Of a DNA stretch of 64,000 nt, positions 25,230 to 33,109 are shown piece by piece. A model generated the notes under the pieces. That model worked only from the letters and a program-made list of their open reading frames with translations, was not told the origin of the DNA and did not search any database. Positions within the stretch are counted from its first letter, which is position 1. Each line of letters opens with the position of its first letter. The stretch is from an uncultured Bacilli bacterium (lineage in GTDB: Bacteria > Bacillota_I > Bacilli_A > RF39 > UBA660), in assembly GCA_934085825.1 (NCBI GenBank), contig CAKOHR010000001.1, positions 248,001-312,000 on the forward strand, given 5' to 3'. A program made the position numbers and the translations under genes.

Positions 25230-25997
25230 ATGAAAGAAAAAAGTTTTGGAAGTAATTGTGTTTATCCTTCAGTGTTTAAGGAATATTTGTTAGAAGCTAT
25301 ATATGAAAGTGGATATCAAAGTAAAGTTGTTTATAAAGATCTTACTAATTTGTCATTAAATCTTAGAGATATTAAAGTAAATATGTATTCAGTAAATATA
25401 TTTTTAACTACGATATTTAGACATTATAAAAAAGTGAAATTTAGTGTTTTGCAGGTTAAAAGAATTTATCAAACGAATAGTTATCAATTATTTAATGCTA
25501 AAATTGCAATTAATTTTAAAGGAGCAAAATGGTTAATGAATTTAAATGTTGGTAATACTTTGAAAAAGTTTCCAATTGAAAAAAGTGAAGAATATTTTCT
25601 TACAAGTTTAAAGAAAAAAATTAAAATAAAATTATATGGAGTTGAAGAAAAATTAGCTGATTTATTTTATAGAGTTACTAATAATTTAAATGTTACAGCG
25701 ATTGATTTATATAATTTATATTTAATTTATTATAGTGATATTAATTTTAATGATTTAGGAATAGCTTTAGAAAATTTGTATATTGGTGTTAAAGATGATA
25801 TAAACTGTGAAATTATTAATAAAAAGATAATAAAACTAAGTAATAATAAAGTTTTAAAAGGTAAATGGTTAATGTTTAAAAGTATTAATACTGATATAAA
25901 TATTGAATATGAAGATATAATTTGTTCTCTTTATTTAATTTTACTTCGTTTAAAAGAAAGATTAAACAATAAAAAACCATTTATATTAAAACAATAA
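25230..25997 (+). CDS. AbiEii-like protein, probably degenerate
   Basis: About 255 residues from ATG 25230 (GAGGT 5 bp upstream). The middle and C-terminal parts follow the layout of AbiEii-type nucleotidyltransferase toxins: a strand-rich block ending in NLNVG (where relatives have KIDIS-G), then YGVEEKLADLFYRVTNNLN...DLYNLYLIY, where relatives have NLETILAEKLE...RMKDFYDLYLL. The catalytic GG-x-L ... D-x-D region at the N terminus is not visible. Upstream, AAGGAGGAGGAGTATG at 25161-25176 is a strong start signal that ends after three codons; one added A would join it to this frame. No AbiEi antitoxin is next to it. Confidence 0.4.
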   Translation: MKEKSFGSNCVYPSVFKEYLLEAIYESGYQSKVVYKDLTNLSLNLRDIKVNMYSVNIFLTTIFRHYKKVKFSVLQVKRIYQTNSYQLFNAKIAINFKGAKWLMNLNVGNTLKKFPIEKSEEYFLTSLKKKIKIKLYGVEEKLADLFYRVTNNLNVTAIDLYNLYLIYYSDINFNDLGIALENLYIGVKDDINCEIINKKIIKLSNNKVLKGKWLMFKSINTDINIEYEDIICSLYLILLRLKERLNNKKPFILKQ

Positions 25998-26364
25998 ATG
26001 GAATTATTAAAGATATAATCATAATTATAAAATATAATTTATAAAGATATGTTTGCCATGGTGTTATGTTGTTATTTGTATTCTTTTTATCAATATACAT
26101 TAAAACTTCATCGTCAATTTTAGGCTTCCATAAAAAGTTATATTTTAGTTTATCACTTGTATTATACTTTTCGTTTTGAAAAGTACAAGAGTAATAGTAT
26201 TCATAAATATTTTTGTGATATGTTGTTTTTTGTATAACATCTGTTACATGAGCTTTTATTAGATACATATTTTTAATTTTTCTGTGGATATTTAACCATT
26301 TGTATAAATATATCCCTGCGATAGAGAAGAAGATTATAAATATTAAAGTAGTGTCTTTAGCCAT
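25981..26364 (-). CDS. DUF3592-like membrane protein
   Basis: A 127-residue protein with one hydrophobic segment at each end (residues 6-24 and ~103-126). Between them is a beta-rich domain with AHVTDVIQKT...YYYSCTFQNEKY and DEVLMYIDKKN, the pattern of DUF3592 proteins. The function of this family is unknown. It overlaps the convergent neighbour's end by 17 bp. The start codon follows GGTGA. Confidence 0.6.
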   Translation of the reverse strand: MAKDTTLIFIIFFSIAGIYLYKWLNIHRKIKNMYLIKAHVTDVIQKTTYHKNIYEYYYSCTFQNEKYNTSDKLKYNFLWKPKIDDEVLMYIDKKNTNNNITPWQTYLYKLYFIIMIISLIIPFIVLI

Positions 26365-26466
26365 GTTTCATCACCTTATTATCATTTTACGATAAAATGT
26401 ATTTTTTGTCTATGTTTTTATTTTAATTTAAATAAATTTTTGATACAATGGATGTGGGTGGATGTT

Positions 26467-27585
26467 ATGAAACTAGAATTTAAATTAAAATATAAAGATA
26501 ATAAGACTATGGGAAGAATTGGAGAAATAACTTATAATGGTAAAGTATATGAAACTCCGATGTTTATGCCAGTTGGAACAAATGCTACGGTTAAAACTTT
26601 ATCTCCGGAAGAGTTAGTTGATATTGGCTCTGGTATAGTTCTTGCTAATACTTACCATTTGTGGCTTAGACCAGGTGAAGATATTGTAAAAAAAGCTGGT
26701 AAATTACATAAATTTATGAATTATGACGGACCAATTTTAACTGACTCTGGAGGATTTCAAGTGTTTTCTCTTGCTAAACCAAAAGATATAAGTGAAGAAG
26801 GGGTTAAATTTAAAAATCATTTAAATGGTGATAATTTATTTTTAACACCAGAAAAATCAATTCAAATTCAAACTGCTTTAGGCAGTGATATTATGATGAG
26901 TTTTGATGAGTGCGTTAAATGGCCAAGTACTCATGAATATATGGAAAAAAGTGTAGAAAGAACCCTTAGATGGGCTGCTCGTGGTAAAGCTGTAAAAGAG
27001 AATAATGATCAATTATTATTTGGTATTGTTCAGGGAGGAGAGTATCCGGATATTAGACGTTATTGTGCAGAAGAATTAGTTAAAATGAATTTTGATGGTT
27101 ATTCTATAGGCGGTACTTCAGTAGGAGAAGATAAACCAACTATGTATAAAATGGTTGAATATTCAACTCCATATCTTCCTCAGGATAAACTTCGTTATTT
27201 AATGGGAGTTGGAGATCCTATAGATTTAATTGAAAACGCAATGCGGGGTATTGATATATTTGACTGCGTAAGTCCAACTAGACTTGCAAGACATGGCCAT
27301 GCTTATACTAAATATGGTAAAATTAATTTAAAAAATAGTAAATATAAAGAAGATTTTACCCAAGTTGATGAATGTGATTGTTATGCTTGTCAAAATTATA
27401 CTAAAGCTTATATTAGACATTTAATTACAGCAAATGAAACTTTTGGAGCTAGACTTTTATCTATTCATAATATTTATTTTTTACATCAAATTATGAAAAA
27501 TATTAGAGAAAATATTAAAAATGGAACTATTCACGAATATAGAGATGAATTTGTTAAAAATTATTATGGTGAAAAAAATGAATAA
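26467..27585 (+). CDS. tgt: Queuine/preQ1 tRNA-ribosyltransferase
   Basis: Exchanges guanine-34 of GUN-anticodon tRNAs for preQ1 (or queuine). The protein has 372 residues. The substrate pocket is at LTDSGGFQVFSLA and the nucleophile-containing FDCVSPTRLARHG. The zinc site is CDCYACQ with a following His in YIRHLI. ATG 26467 follows GGGTGGATG; the longer frame begins at a TTG beside a TACAAT box and is rejected. No other queuosine gene is nearby, so precursor may be salvaged; this is inference. Confidence 0.95.
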   Translation: MKLEFKLKYKDNKTMGRIGEITYNGKVYETPMFMPVGTNATVKTLSPEELVDIGSGIVLANTYHLWLRPGEDIVKKAGKLHKFMNYDGPILTDSGGFQVFSLAKPKDISEEGVKFKNHLNGDNLFLTPEKSIQIQTALGSDIMMSFDECVKWPSTHEYMEKSVERTLRWAARGKAVKENNDQLLFGIVQGGEYPDIRRYCAEELVKMNFDGYSIGGTSVGEDKPTMYKMVEYSTPYLPQDKLRYLMGVGDPIDLIENAMRGIDIFDCVSPTRLARHGHAYTKYGKINLKNSKYKEDFTQVDECDCYACQNYTKAYIRHLITANETFGARLLSIHNIYFLHQIMKNIRENIKNGTIHEYRDEFVKNYYGEKNE

Positions 27586-27877
27586 ATGGATTATATCTAT
27601 TACAATTGTTGTAGTTTTTGGCTTGTTAATCGGGGTTACTTCATTTAAAGTGGTTAAAGAACATAATTCTAAATTACTCTTAGTGGAAGAAAAATATATT
27701 ATTGAGACTGCTAATAAGTGTAAAATAGAAAAAAAATGTAATAGTGATACTATTACACTTAAAGAATTATATAGTTTAAAATACTTTGATAAACAAGTTA
27801 ATCCAGTAACTAAAGAGTATTATAGTGAAGATGCATATGTTACTTTAAAAAATGATAAATATGTATTTATTAGTTAA
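27578..27877 (+). CDS. Small membrane-anchored protein, Cys-containing
   Basis: A 99-residue protein with a single N-terminal hydrophobic segment (residues 4-22) and an exported domain that contains two Cys (CKIEKKC) and LKELYSLKYFDKQVNPVTKEYY. The layout of one hydrophobic helix, two close Cys and a short beta-rich tail recalls minor pilin-like proteins, but there is no prepilin cleavage site. It overlaps the end of tgt by 8 bp. Function unknown. Confidence 0.55.
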   Translation: MNKWIISITIVVVFGLLIGVTSFKVVKEHNSKLLLVEEKYIIETANKCKIEKKCNSDTITLKELYSLKYFDKQVNPVTKEYYSEDAYVTLKNDKYVFIS

Positions 27878-27899
27878 GAGTGTTTATTCACTCTTTTTA
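27876..27899. terminator. Shared terminator, convergent genes
   Basis: Stem AAGAGTG / CACTCTT with a 6-nt loop, T run on the plus strand and A run on the other side. Confidence 0.75.
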
Positions 27900-28249
27900 T
27901 TTATGCCAAGACAGCCACCTAGAGTACTGGCAAGAATTAAAACTATGTAATAAATTAGAGTACTTAAACTAAATATGTTTTTAGATGTAAATAAACTTAT
28001 TATGATTAGTATAAGTAAAAATAAACCACCAACTTTAAGACCTGCTAAATAACCTTTATTATTTGCTTTTTTACCATTTTTAAGACCAAATACAAAGAAT
28101 AAAGTTATGTTAAATATAAATATCATTAGATTAGTAATCGTGGAGTTAACTTTGATTAGATTAAGTAAACTTGTTATGAATACTAGGCTTAATAAAAATA
28201 AAGTATAATAGCCAAGATATTTTAATAAATTTTTCAAAATATAAATCAC
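27884..28249 (-). CDS. TIGR04086-family membrane protein
   Basis: A 121-residue protein with four hydrophobic segments and the typical GLKNGKKANNKGYLAGLKVG stretch in the second loop, followed by GGCLGINKK at the C terminus. The family (YrzE-like) is widespread in spore-forming Firmicutes, with no known function. A GTGAT binding site precedes the start. Confidence 0.7.
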   Translation of the reverse strand: MIYILKNLLKYLGYYTLFLLSLVFITSLLNLIKVNSTITNLMIFIFNITLFFVFGLKNGKKANNKGYLAGLKVGGLFLLILIIISLFTSKNIFSLSTLIYYIVLILASTLGGCLGINKKSE

Positions 28250-28307
28250 CTAATAAATAATATGTTTAAAAAATTTACTTTATTACCATAATATAGTTGG
28301 TGATAAT

Positions 28308-28955
28308 ATGCAAATATTTACAGTATTATTTAGAACAATTTTCTTTTATTTCTTTGTTTTAATTTCTTATCGTATTATGGGTAAAAGAGAAATAGGGCAA
28401 CTTGGGGTAATAGATTTAATAGTTTCAATATTAATTGCGGAGTTGGTAGCTATTAGTATTGAAGAATTTAAACAACCTATGGCTTTTACAATTATACCTA
28501 TTAGTTGTTTGGTAATTCTTGAAGTATTGTTTGCATTTATTTCTATTAAATCTAGAAGATTTAGAACTATTTTTGATGGAAAGCCTTCACTTATTATTGT
28601 TAATGGTAAAATTAATTATAAAGAAATGATTAAACAAAGATATTCTTTAGATGATTTACTTGTTTCTTTAAGACAAAAAGAAATTAGAGATATTGATATG
28701 GTTGAATATGCATTTTTGGAACCAAATGGGGAATTGTCTGTTTTTAAATATAACTTCTTTAGACTTAAAAGTCCTTATCCTCAGGCTTTAATACTTGATG
28801 GAGAACTTCAAAATAAAGTTCTTAAATATATTAAAAAGACACCAGAATGGGTTGAAGATGAACTTTTAAAAAATAATTTGACAATTAAAGATATCTTTTA
28901 TGCCTTTTATAAAAATAATAAAATATTTATTATTAAGAAAAATGATTTAAATTGA
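28308..28955 (+). CDS. DUF421 (YetF-type) membrane protein
   Basis: The protein has 215 residues: three N-terminal membrane helices with the signature RIMGKREIGQLGVIDLIV, then a cytoplasmic domain with DGKPSLIIVNGKINYKEM, SLDDLLVSLRQKEIRDI and EYAFLEPNGELSVF. These are conserved in the YetF/YdfR group, found in spore-formers. The start follows GGTGAT. It is a single-gene transcript. Confidence 0.85.
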   Translation: MQIFTVLFRTIFFYFFVLISYRIMGKREIGQLGVIDLIVSILIAELVAISIEEFKQPMAFTIIPISCLVILEVLFAFISIKSRRFRTIFDGKPSLIIVNGKINYKEMIKQRYSLDDLLVSLRQKEIRDIDMVEYAFLEPNGELSVFKYNFFRLKSPYPQALILDGELQNKVLKYIKKTPEWVEDELLKNNLTIKDIFYAFYKNNKIFIIKKNDLN

Positions 28956-28994
28956 TTGCTTTTATTAACTTAATATACCATAATATATCTATTC

Positions 28995-29024
28995 GGAGCG
29001 TTTCCTACGGGATCGCTCTTTTTT
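28995..29024 (+). terminator. Terminator after the DUF421 gene
   Basis: Stem GGAGCG / CGCTCT(T) around a GC-containing loop, followed by six T. The rest of the gap to 29158 holds only AT-rich spacer. Confidence 0.75.
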
Positions 29025-29158
29025 AAACAATTTAATTTTTCCCCTAATTCCCATTTTAACTTAAACGGGAACTTACAATTTTATTTTACAATTTATTACT
29101 TTAATATTTTCTTTTTATAAATTTTATGATAAACTATTAATAGTAGGGTGATTGACTT

Positions 29159-30745
29159 ATGAAGAAATTTATAAAAAAAATTAAAAGTAATAAACCTTTA
29201 GCGATATTAAGTGTGTTAATTTTGGGAGTATTTATAGCACTTATTGCTAGAATTACTTATGCTTTTTTAGCTCCGATTATAAATGATGCTAAAACTAATA
29301 TTGTAGTAAAGGGAGATACTGTAGATGAATTTAAATTAAGTGTTGGTGATCCTATAAAGATGGATGCTACCCCAACTACTTTAAAAGAAGATGGTACTAA
29401 TTATGTTGCAAGTACTACAGCAACAGCTTCTTTAAAGGCTAATAGTACTAAAAACAAAGCTACCTATGGTTATTATTTATACTTTAAATTAGAAAATAAT
29501 ACTTTTAAATATAGTGATGGTTCTACACCAGAAATAATACTTACTATAACAAATCCAAATGGGGAAGAAGTTACATCAATAGATGGCCTTACTTATGGTA
29601 CATTTAGTGGAGTATCAGGGTTTGATGTAACTACACAAAATGGTTTATTTAATATAGCAAATAATTATCAAATTACTTCTAATTCAAGTACTACAGCAAC
29701 AAAACATGATTGGAAGATTACTTTAACTTATCTTAATTTACCAGTAGATCAATCAAATAATTATGGTAATAGTATGGAAGTTAGTGTACTTTTACAAAAG
29801 GAAGAAATTATACTTCCATATCATGAAACCTGTGATGCAACAAAAATTGCATGTCATGTGGCAAAACTTTATACAGGAACCCAAGGAGAAAATGGAATAT
29901 ATTATCATAATGCAAGCCTAACTAATGGAGCAGGAGATAATTCATATAGATATGCAGGAACTAATCCAAATAATTATGTATGTTTTGGAAGTAGTGCAAG
30001 TCCATGTCCAACTGATAATTTGTATAGAATAATTGGAGTATTCGGAGATAAAGTAAAATTAATCAAATATGATTATGGAACAACTGATGAACTAGGAACA
30101 GATGGTGATTATAGTCAAACATATAAAGAGTGGGGGATTGATAGTACATATAAAGGAACATATGGAGACGGAGAAAGAATCGGAGTATACTATTGGAATA
30201 ACTTGACCAGTAAAAATACGTGGAGTGAATCAGAACTAAATAAAACAAATCTAAATACAAATTTCATAACAAATATAGGAGAAGAATGGGCAAATAAAAT
30301 AGCAACAACAATATGGAAAGTTGGGGGAAATACATACGCAAATATAAGAAATGTAGTACCAGCAACAACATATCAAAATGAAATAGTGAATCCAGTAACA
30401 ACAAATACAACAGATAATGCCACAGAATATAGTGCCAAAATAGGCTTAATGTATGTAAGTGATTATGGATTTGCAGCTGAACCAAGTGCATGGACATTAA
30501 CAATGGGATCATATAATAATACAACGGCAACAAGTACAAATTGGATGTATATGGGCTTATATGAATGGACTATTTCCCGTTATGCGGACTATTCGTACGG
30601 TGTGTTCAATGTGGGCAATACTGGTTACGTGGGCGGCAACCGTGCGGATAACAACAATGGTGTGCGGCCGTCCTTCAATCTTGAGTCTTCCATAGCCTAT
30701 GTATCGGGGAGCGGCAGCGCCAGCGACCCGATGGTAATAAACTAG
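29159..30745 (+). CDS. Large exported protein with putative hypervariable lectin-like C terminus
   Basis: The protein has 528 residues. The N-terminal signal/anchor has a basic start and a hydrophobic stretch to ~residue 40. Residues 45-220 are a beta-rich domain (TNIVVKGDTVDEFKLSVG). Residues ~225-465 resemble a cell-surface domain rich in Tyr, Asn, Thr and Trp. The last ~60 residues (YEWTISRYADY ... GVRPSFNL ... SGSASDP) match the ending of formylglycine-generating-enzyme/C-type-lectin-like domains. That last part switches to GC-rich codons, and its exposed residues fit adenine mutagenesis (see the next entry). It is a surface-displayed, possibly ligand-binding protein. Confidence 0.75.
   Translation: MKKFIKKIKSNKPLAILSVLILGVFIALIARITYAFLAPIINDAKTNIVVKGDTVDEFKLSVGDPIKMDATPTTLKEDGTNYVASTTATASLKANSTKNKATYGYYLYFKLENNTFKYSDGSTPEIILTITNPNGEEVTSIDGLTYGTFSGVSGFDVTTQNGLFNIANNYQITSNSSTTATKHDWKITLTYLNLPVDQSNNYGNSMEVSVLLQKEEIILPYHETCDATKIACHVAKLYTGTQGENGIYYHNASLTNGAGDNSYRYAGTNPNNYVCFGSSASPCPTDNLYRIIGVFGDKVKLIKYDYGTTDELGTDGDYSQTYKEWGIDSTYKGTYGDGERIGVYYWNNLTSKNTWSESELNKTNLNTNFITNIGEEWANKIATTIWKVGGNTYANIRNVVPATTYQNEIVNPVTTNTTDNATEYSAKIGLMYVSDYGFAAEPSAWTLTMGSYNNTTATSTNWMYMGLYEWTISRYADYSYGVFNVGNTGYVGGNRADNNNGVRPSFNLESSIAYVSGSGSASDPMVIN
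30566..30745 (+). other. Candidate DGR variable region (VR) with IMH-like end
   Basis: From about 30570 codon use changes sharply to GCG, TCG, GGC, GTG, CGG, CCG and TCC, foreign to this genome. The residues that would be exposed are Y, D, Y, Y, G, N, G, N, G, Y, G, G, N, D, N, N and N. They are encoded by TAT, GAC, TAC, GGT, GGC, AAC, GAT and AAT. Each of these codons can arise from AAY by changing only adenines, as expected for DGR mutagenesis. The fixed positions between them are GC-rich. The ending GGTGTGCGGCCGTCCTTC (G-V-R-P-S-F) resembles an initiation-of-mutagenic-homing site. No template repeat or reverse transcriptase is in this window. Confidence 0.6.
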
Positions 30746-30911
30746 TGCTTTAGGACATGCCTGTCCAGCGCGTCCGCGTGCTAGGCAAGCCGCGCAAAGT
30801 TTTGCTGGAGTGAGAAGAAAGAGATAGACTTTGGTAGAACAAAAGGCTGCCGCGTCTGCGGTGTGGGCAGGCGTGGCAGTAGCGATAGCAAAAGTTAGTA
30901 ACAAATTTTGA
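30746..30911. other. GC-rich tail after the VR, with hairpin
   Basis: A compositional island continuing from the variable region. Eight bases after the stop is a perfect hairpin GGACA-TGCC-TGTCC (30753-30766), placed like the cruciform found downstream of DGR variable regions. A further structured stretch lies at 30850-30875 (CCGCGTCTGCGG). A 26-codon frame from TTG 30831 to TGA 30909-30911 encodes a hydrophobic Ala/Val-rich peptide, but has no good start signal. Composition returns to normal at about 30900. Confidence 0.55.
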
Positions 30912-30979
30912 ACATCATCGTAGATGCTATGCTAAAGAAACAATTTTTGAAAATAAATTTTAATGAAAGGAAAATGAGT

Positions 30980-31918
30980 ATGAAAATATTATGTATAGGT
31001 CATTCTAGCTGGGATATAACTGTTCCAGTTTCAGAATATCCAATTGAAAATACTAAATATAGATATGATGAAAAATATTCATCTGGTGGAGGTCCTGCAT
31101 CTAATGCAGCATATCTTCTTGGTAAATGGGGTGTAGATACAGTTATTGCAAGTACTATAGGATCTGATGATTTTGGTGCTAAGATAAAAAAAGAGTTTCA
31201 AGATGTAAATGTAAATACTGATTATATAGAAACTAGTTATGATAAAGATACATCATTATCATTTATATTAATAAATAAAAATAATGGATCTAGAACTGTG
31301 TTTAATGTAGCTACTGAACATCCAGCTTTGAAAAAACTAAGCTATGATTTTACTCCAGATATTATATTTACTGATGGACATGATTATGGTGCTAGTCAAA
31401 ATGCTATTAGTAAATATCAAAATGCTATTAGTATAATAGATGCTGGTAGAGTAACACCAGAACTACTTGAATTATGTAAATATGTTAAATATATTGTATG
31501 TAGTAAGGGTTTTGCTGAAACAGTTACAGGTATGAAATTTGATTATACTAATCCTAGTATATTAGTTGCTATATATAATAAATTACAAGATAAATATCCA
31601 AATAGTAATATTGTAATTACTTTAGAAGAAAAAGGATGCTTGTATCAAGTTGGTAATGAAATAAAAATTATGCCTGGTTTAAAAGTAACTGCAGTTGATA
31701 CTACAGGTGCAGGTGATATATTTCATGGAGCATTTACTTATGGTATAGCAAATAACTTTGATATGGAAAAAACTATAACTATTGCTAATATTGCTGCTGG
31801 TTTATCTGTTACTAAAGTAGGTTCTAGATTATCTACCCCTAATTTATCTGAAGTACTAGATTATTATGCTAATAAAAATGGTAAGGTAAATAATAATGAT
31901 AACATCCAAAACGCCTAG
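30980..31918 (+). CDS. PfkB-family carbohydrate kinase
   Basis: Phosphorylates a sugar or nucleoside with ATP. The protein has 312 residues. PfkB signature 1 is near residue 36 (SSGGGPASNAAYLLGKWG), and signature 2 with the catalytic base is DTTGAGDIFHGAF near 245. AAAGGA lies at a suitable distance from ATG 30980; ATG 30974 is also possible. The substrate is not evident. The gene directly follows the GC-rich tail and overlaps the Smr gene by 23 bp. Confidence 0.88.
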   Translation: MKILCIGHSSWDITVPVSEYPIENTKYRYDEKYSSGGGPASNAAYLLGKWGVDTVIASTIGSDDFGAKIKKEFQDVNVNTDYIETSYDKDTSLSFILINKNNGSRTVFNVATEHPALKKLSYDFTPDIIFTDGHDYGASQNAISKYQNAISIIDAGRVTPELLELCKYVKYIVCSKGFAETVTGMKFDYTNPSILVAIYNKLQDKYPNSNIVITLEEKGCLYQVGNEIKIMPGLKVTAVDTTGAGDIFHGAFTYGIANNFDMEKTITIANIAAGLSVTKVGSRLSTPNLSEVLDYYANKNGKVNNNDNIQNA

Positions 31919-32147
31919 ACTAGATTTACATGGGGAAATAGTTTCCATGGTAAATGTACTTGTAGATGAGTTTATTAGGGATAATAAGGCCATGAATAAT
32001 GATACAATCATCATTATTCATGGGAAAAGTACTAATATACTTACGGAAGAAGTTCATAATGTTTTAAGAAAGCATAAAGATGTAATAAGATATTATAAAA
32101 ATAATTGGAATTTGGGAGAAACTATTGTAGAAATAAATACTAAATAG
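31896..32147 (+). CDS. Smr-domain protein
   Basis: A stand-alone Smr (small MutS-related) domain of 83 residues with LDLHGE (residues 9-14), the central IIIIHGKST and the C-terminal WNLGETIVEI. Smr domains nick or cleave nucleic acids and in recent work act on collided ribosome mRNA; a single-domain form is typical for small MutS2-tail proteins. The overlap with the kinase gene suggests cotranscription. Confidence 0.8.
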   Translation: MITSKTPRLDLHGEIVSMVNVLVDEFIRDNKAMNNDTIIIIHGKSTNILTEEVHNVLRKHKDVIRYYKNNWNLGETIVEINTK

Positions 32148-32170
32148 CAATAAATTAAATCAGAAAGTTC

Positions 32171-32199
32171 TTGACAAAGGTATTATATTATTGTACAAT
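32171..32199 (+). promoter_or_regulatory. Promoter of the pseudoknot RNA (cptI)
   Basis: A consensus TTGACA (32171-32176), a 17-bp spacer and TACAAT (32194-32199). Confidence 0.8.
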
Positions 32200-32205
32200 T
32201 TAAAT

Positions 32206-32366
32206 GTGCTTGAAAGACTAAAGCATGTAAATGTTTCTCGCTCCCGGATGGTGCGAGTAATAAATTATTCCGGTCGACAATGTTTCTCGCTCCCGGATGG
32301 TGCGAGTAATAAATTATTCCGGATGAAAATTTTAAAAACTCAACAAAATGTATTGAGTTTTTTTTG
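32206..32366 (+). ncRNA. cptI: Type III antitoxin RNA with two pseudoknot repeats
   Basis: Between the promoter and a strong terminator lie two copies of a 44-nt unit (32230-32273 and 32279-32322, period 49 nt), identical across those 44 bases. Each can form a stem CTCGC/GCGAG whose loop CCGGA pairs with the downstream TCCGG: an H-type pseudoknot. A toxin gene follows after the terminator, exactly the ToxI/CptI arrangement, where leaky termination sets the ratio of RNA to toxin. The RNA is processed by, and inhibits, the toxin in characterised family members; here this is inferred from layout. Confidence 0.85.
32335..32366 (+). terminator. Terminator between cptI RNA and cptN
   Basis: Stem AAAACTCAA / TTGAGTTTT with a 9-nt loop and a T run. 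Confidence 0.85.
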
Positions 32367-32411
32367 TGGCTTATGCTATAATTGATTTGTCAGAGGGGGG
32401 AGAAGACAATA

Positions 32412-32906
32412 ATGAAAGTTAAAACAGGTTATTTATATCATATCAAAGATGAGTTTTTTGATTTAGTTGAAGATAAAAATCTTATGACAAATCATGAAAG
32501 CGAGAGGACAAGACCTACATATTTTACTGTAAAAGATGAAGATATTCTATGGTTCATTCCATTAAGTAGTAAAGTTGAAAAATACAAAAGAATACGTGAT
32601 AAAAAAATAAAAAAATACGGAGAATGTAACACTATTTTAATTCAAAAAATTCTAGGACAAGATACAGCAGTGTTAATACAAAATGCTTTTCCTACTTTAG
32701 AAAAATATATAGATCATGTTCATTTAACTGAAAATGGTAAACCTGCTAAAGTAATTGAGTATATTAAGAAAGAAATTTTGCTAAATTTTGAAAAAGTCTT
32801 AAAATTGAAAAAACTAGGTATAAATTTATTTTTAGCTGATGTTGATACAGTTGAAAAAAAGATGAGGATAGAACAGGAAAAAGACTCTGAACTTGTTTAT
32901 AATTAA
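32412..32906 (+). CDS. cptN: Type III toxin, CptN-like endoribonuclease
   Basis: The protein has 164 residues with a short beta-barrel-like start (VKTGYLYHIKDEFF), then NHESERTRPTYFTV, ILWFIPLSSKVEKY, LIQNAFPTLEKYIDHVH and a C-terminal helix. I recognise these as the CptIN-type branch of the ToxN/AbiQ family. Such toxins cut mRNA and are silenced by their own repeat RNA, which lies directly upstream here with promoter and terminator. ATG 32412 follows GAGGGGGGAGAAG; the longer frame from 32382 is not needed. Family ToxIN systems can act as abortive-infection defence; that role is not shown here. Confidence 0.85.
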   Translation: MKVKTGYLYHIKDEFFDLVEDKNLMTNHESERTRPTYFTVKDEDILWFIPLSSKVEKYKRIRDKKIKKYGECNTILIQKILGQDTAVLIQNAFPTLEKYIDHVHLTENGKPAKVIEYIKKEILLNFEKVLKLKKLGINLFLADVDTVEKKMRIEQEKDSELVYN

Positions 32907-32942
32907 TACGGAGATAAAAAATTTTAAGCAACATCACATAAA

Positions 32943-32986
32943 AATGTTTCTAGTTTCCGAGTGGTGCGAGTAATAAATCATCCCGG
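32943..32986 (+). repeat. Decayed single pseudoknot repeat
   Basis: A 44-nt unit related to the cptI repeats (AATGTTTCTAG ... GGTGCGAGTAATAAATCATCCCGG), 36 bp after the cptN stop. Stem and pseudoknot pairings are partly lost (CTAGT against GCGAG; TCCGA against CCCGG). No promoter or terminator is evident. It is probably a relic of an earlier array. Confidence 0.7.
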
Positions 32987-33074
32987 AAGAAAATATAACT
33001 TAACAGTCCATGTTAAACATTTTTAGTTAAAGTTATGCATTATATAATGGCAACAAAGTAAAACAATTAAGTGC

Positions 33075-33103
33075 TTGATAAAGTACTTTTATTATTGTAT
33101 AAT
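33075..33103 (+). promoter_or_regulatory. Promoter of the second pseudoknot array
   Basis: TTGATA (33075-33080), a 17-bp spacer and a perfect TATAAT (33098-33103). Confidence 0.8.
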
Positions 33104-33109
33104 TTGAGG

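Noticed and set aside
30557..30904. 115-residue minus-strand ORF rich in Ala, Arg and Val
   Set aside because: It is the mirror of the GC-rich island; GC-rich DNA lacks stop codons by chance. There is no start signal and no family, and it lies opposite a well-supported coding end.
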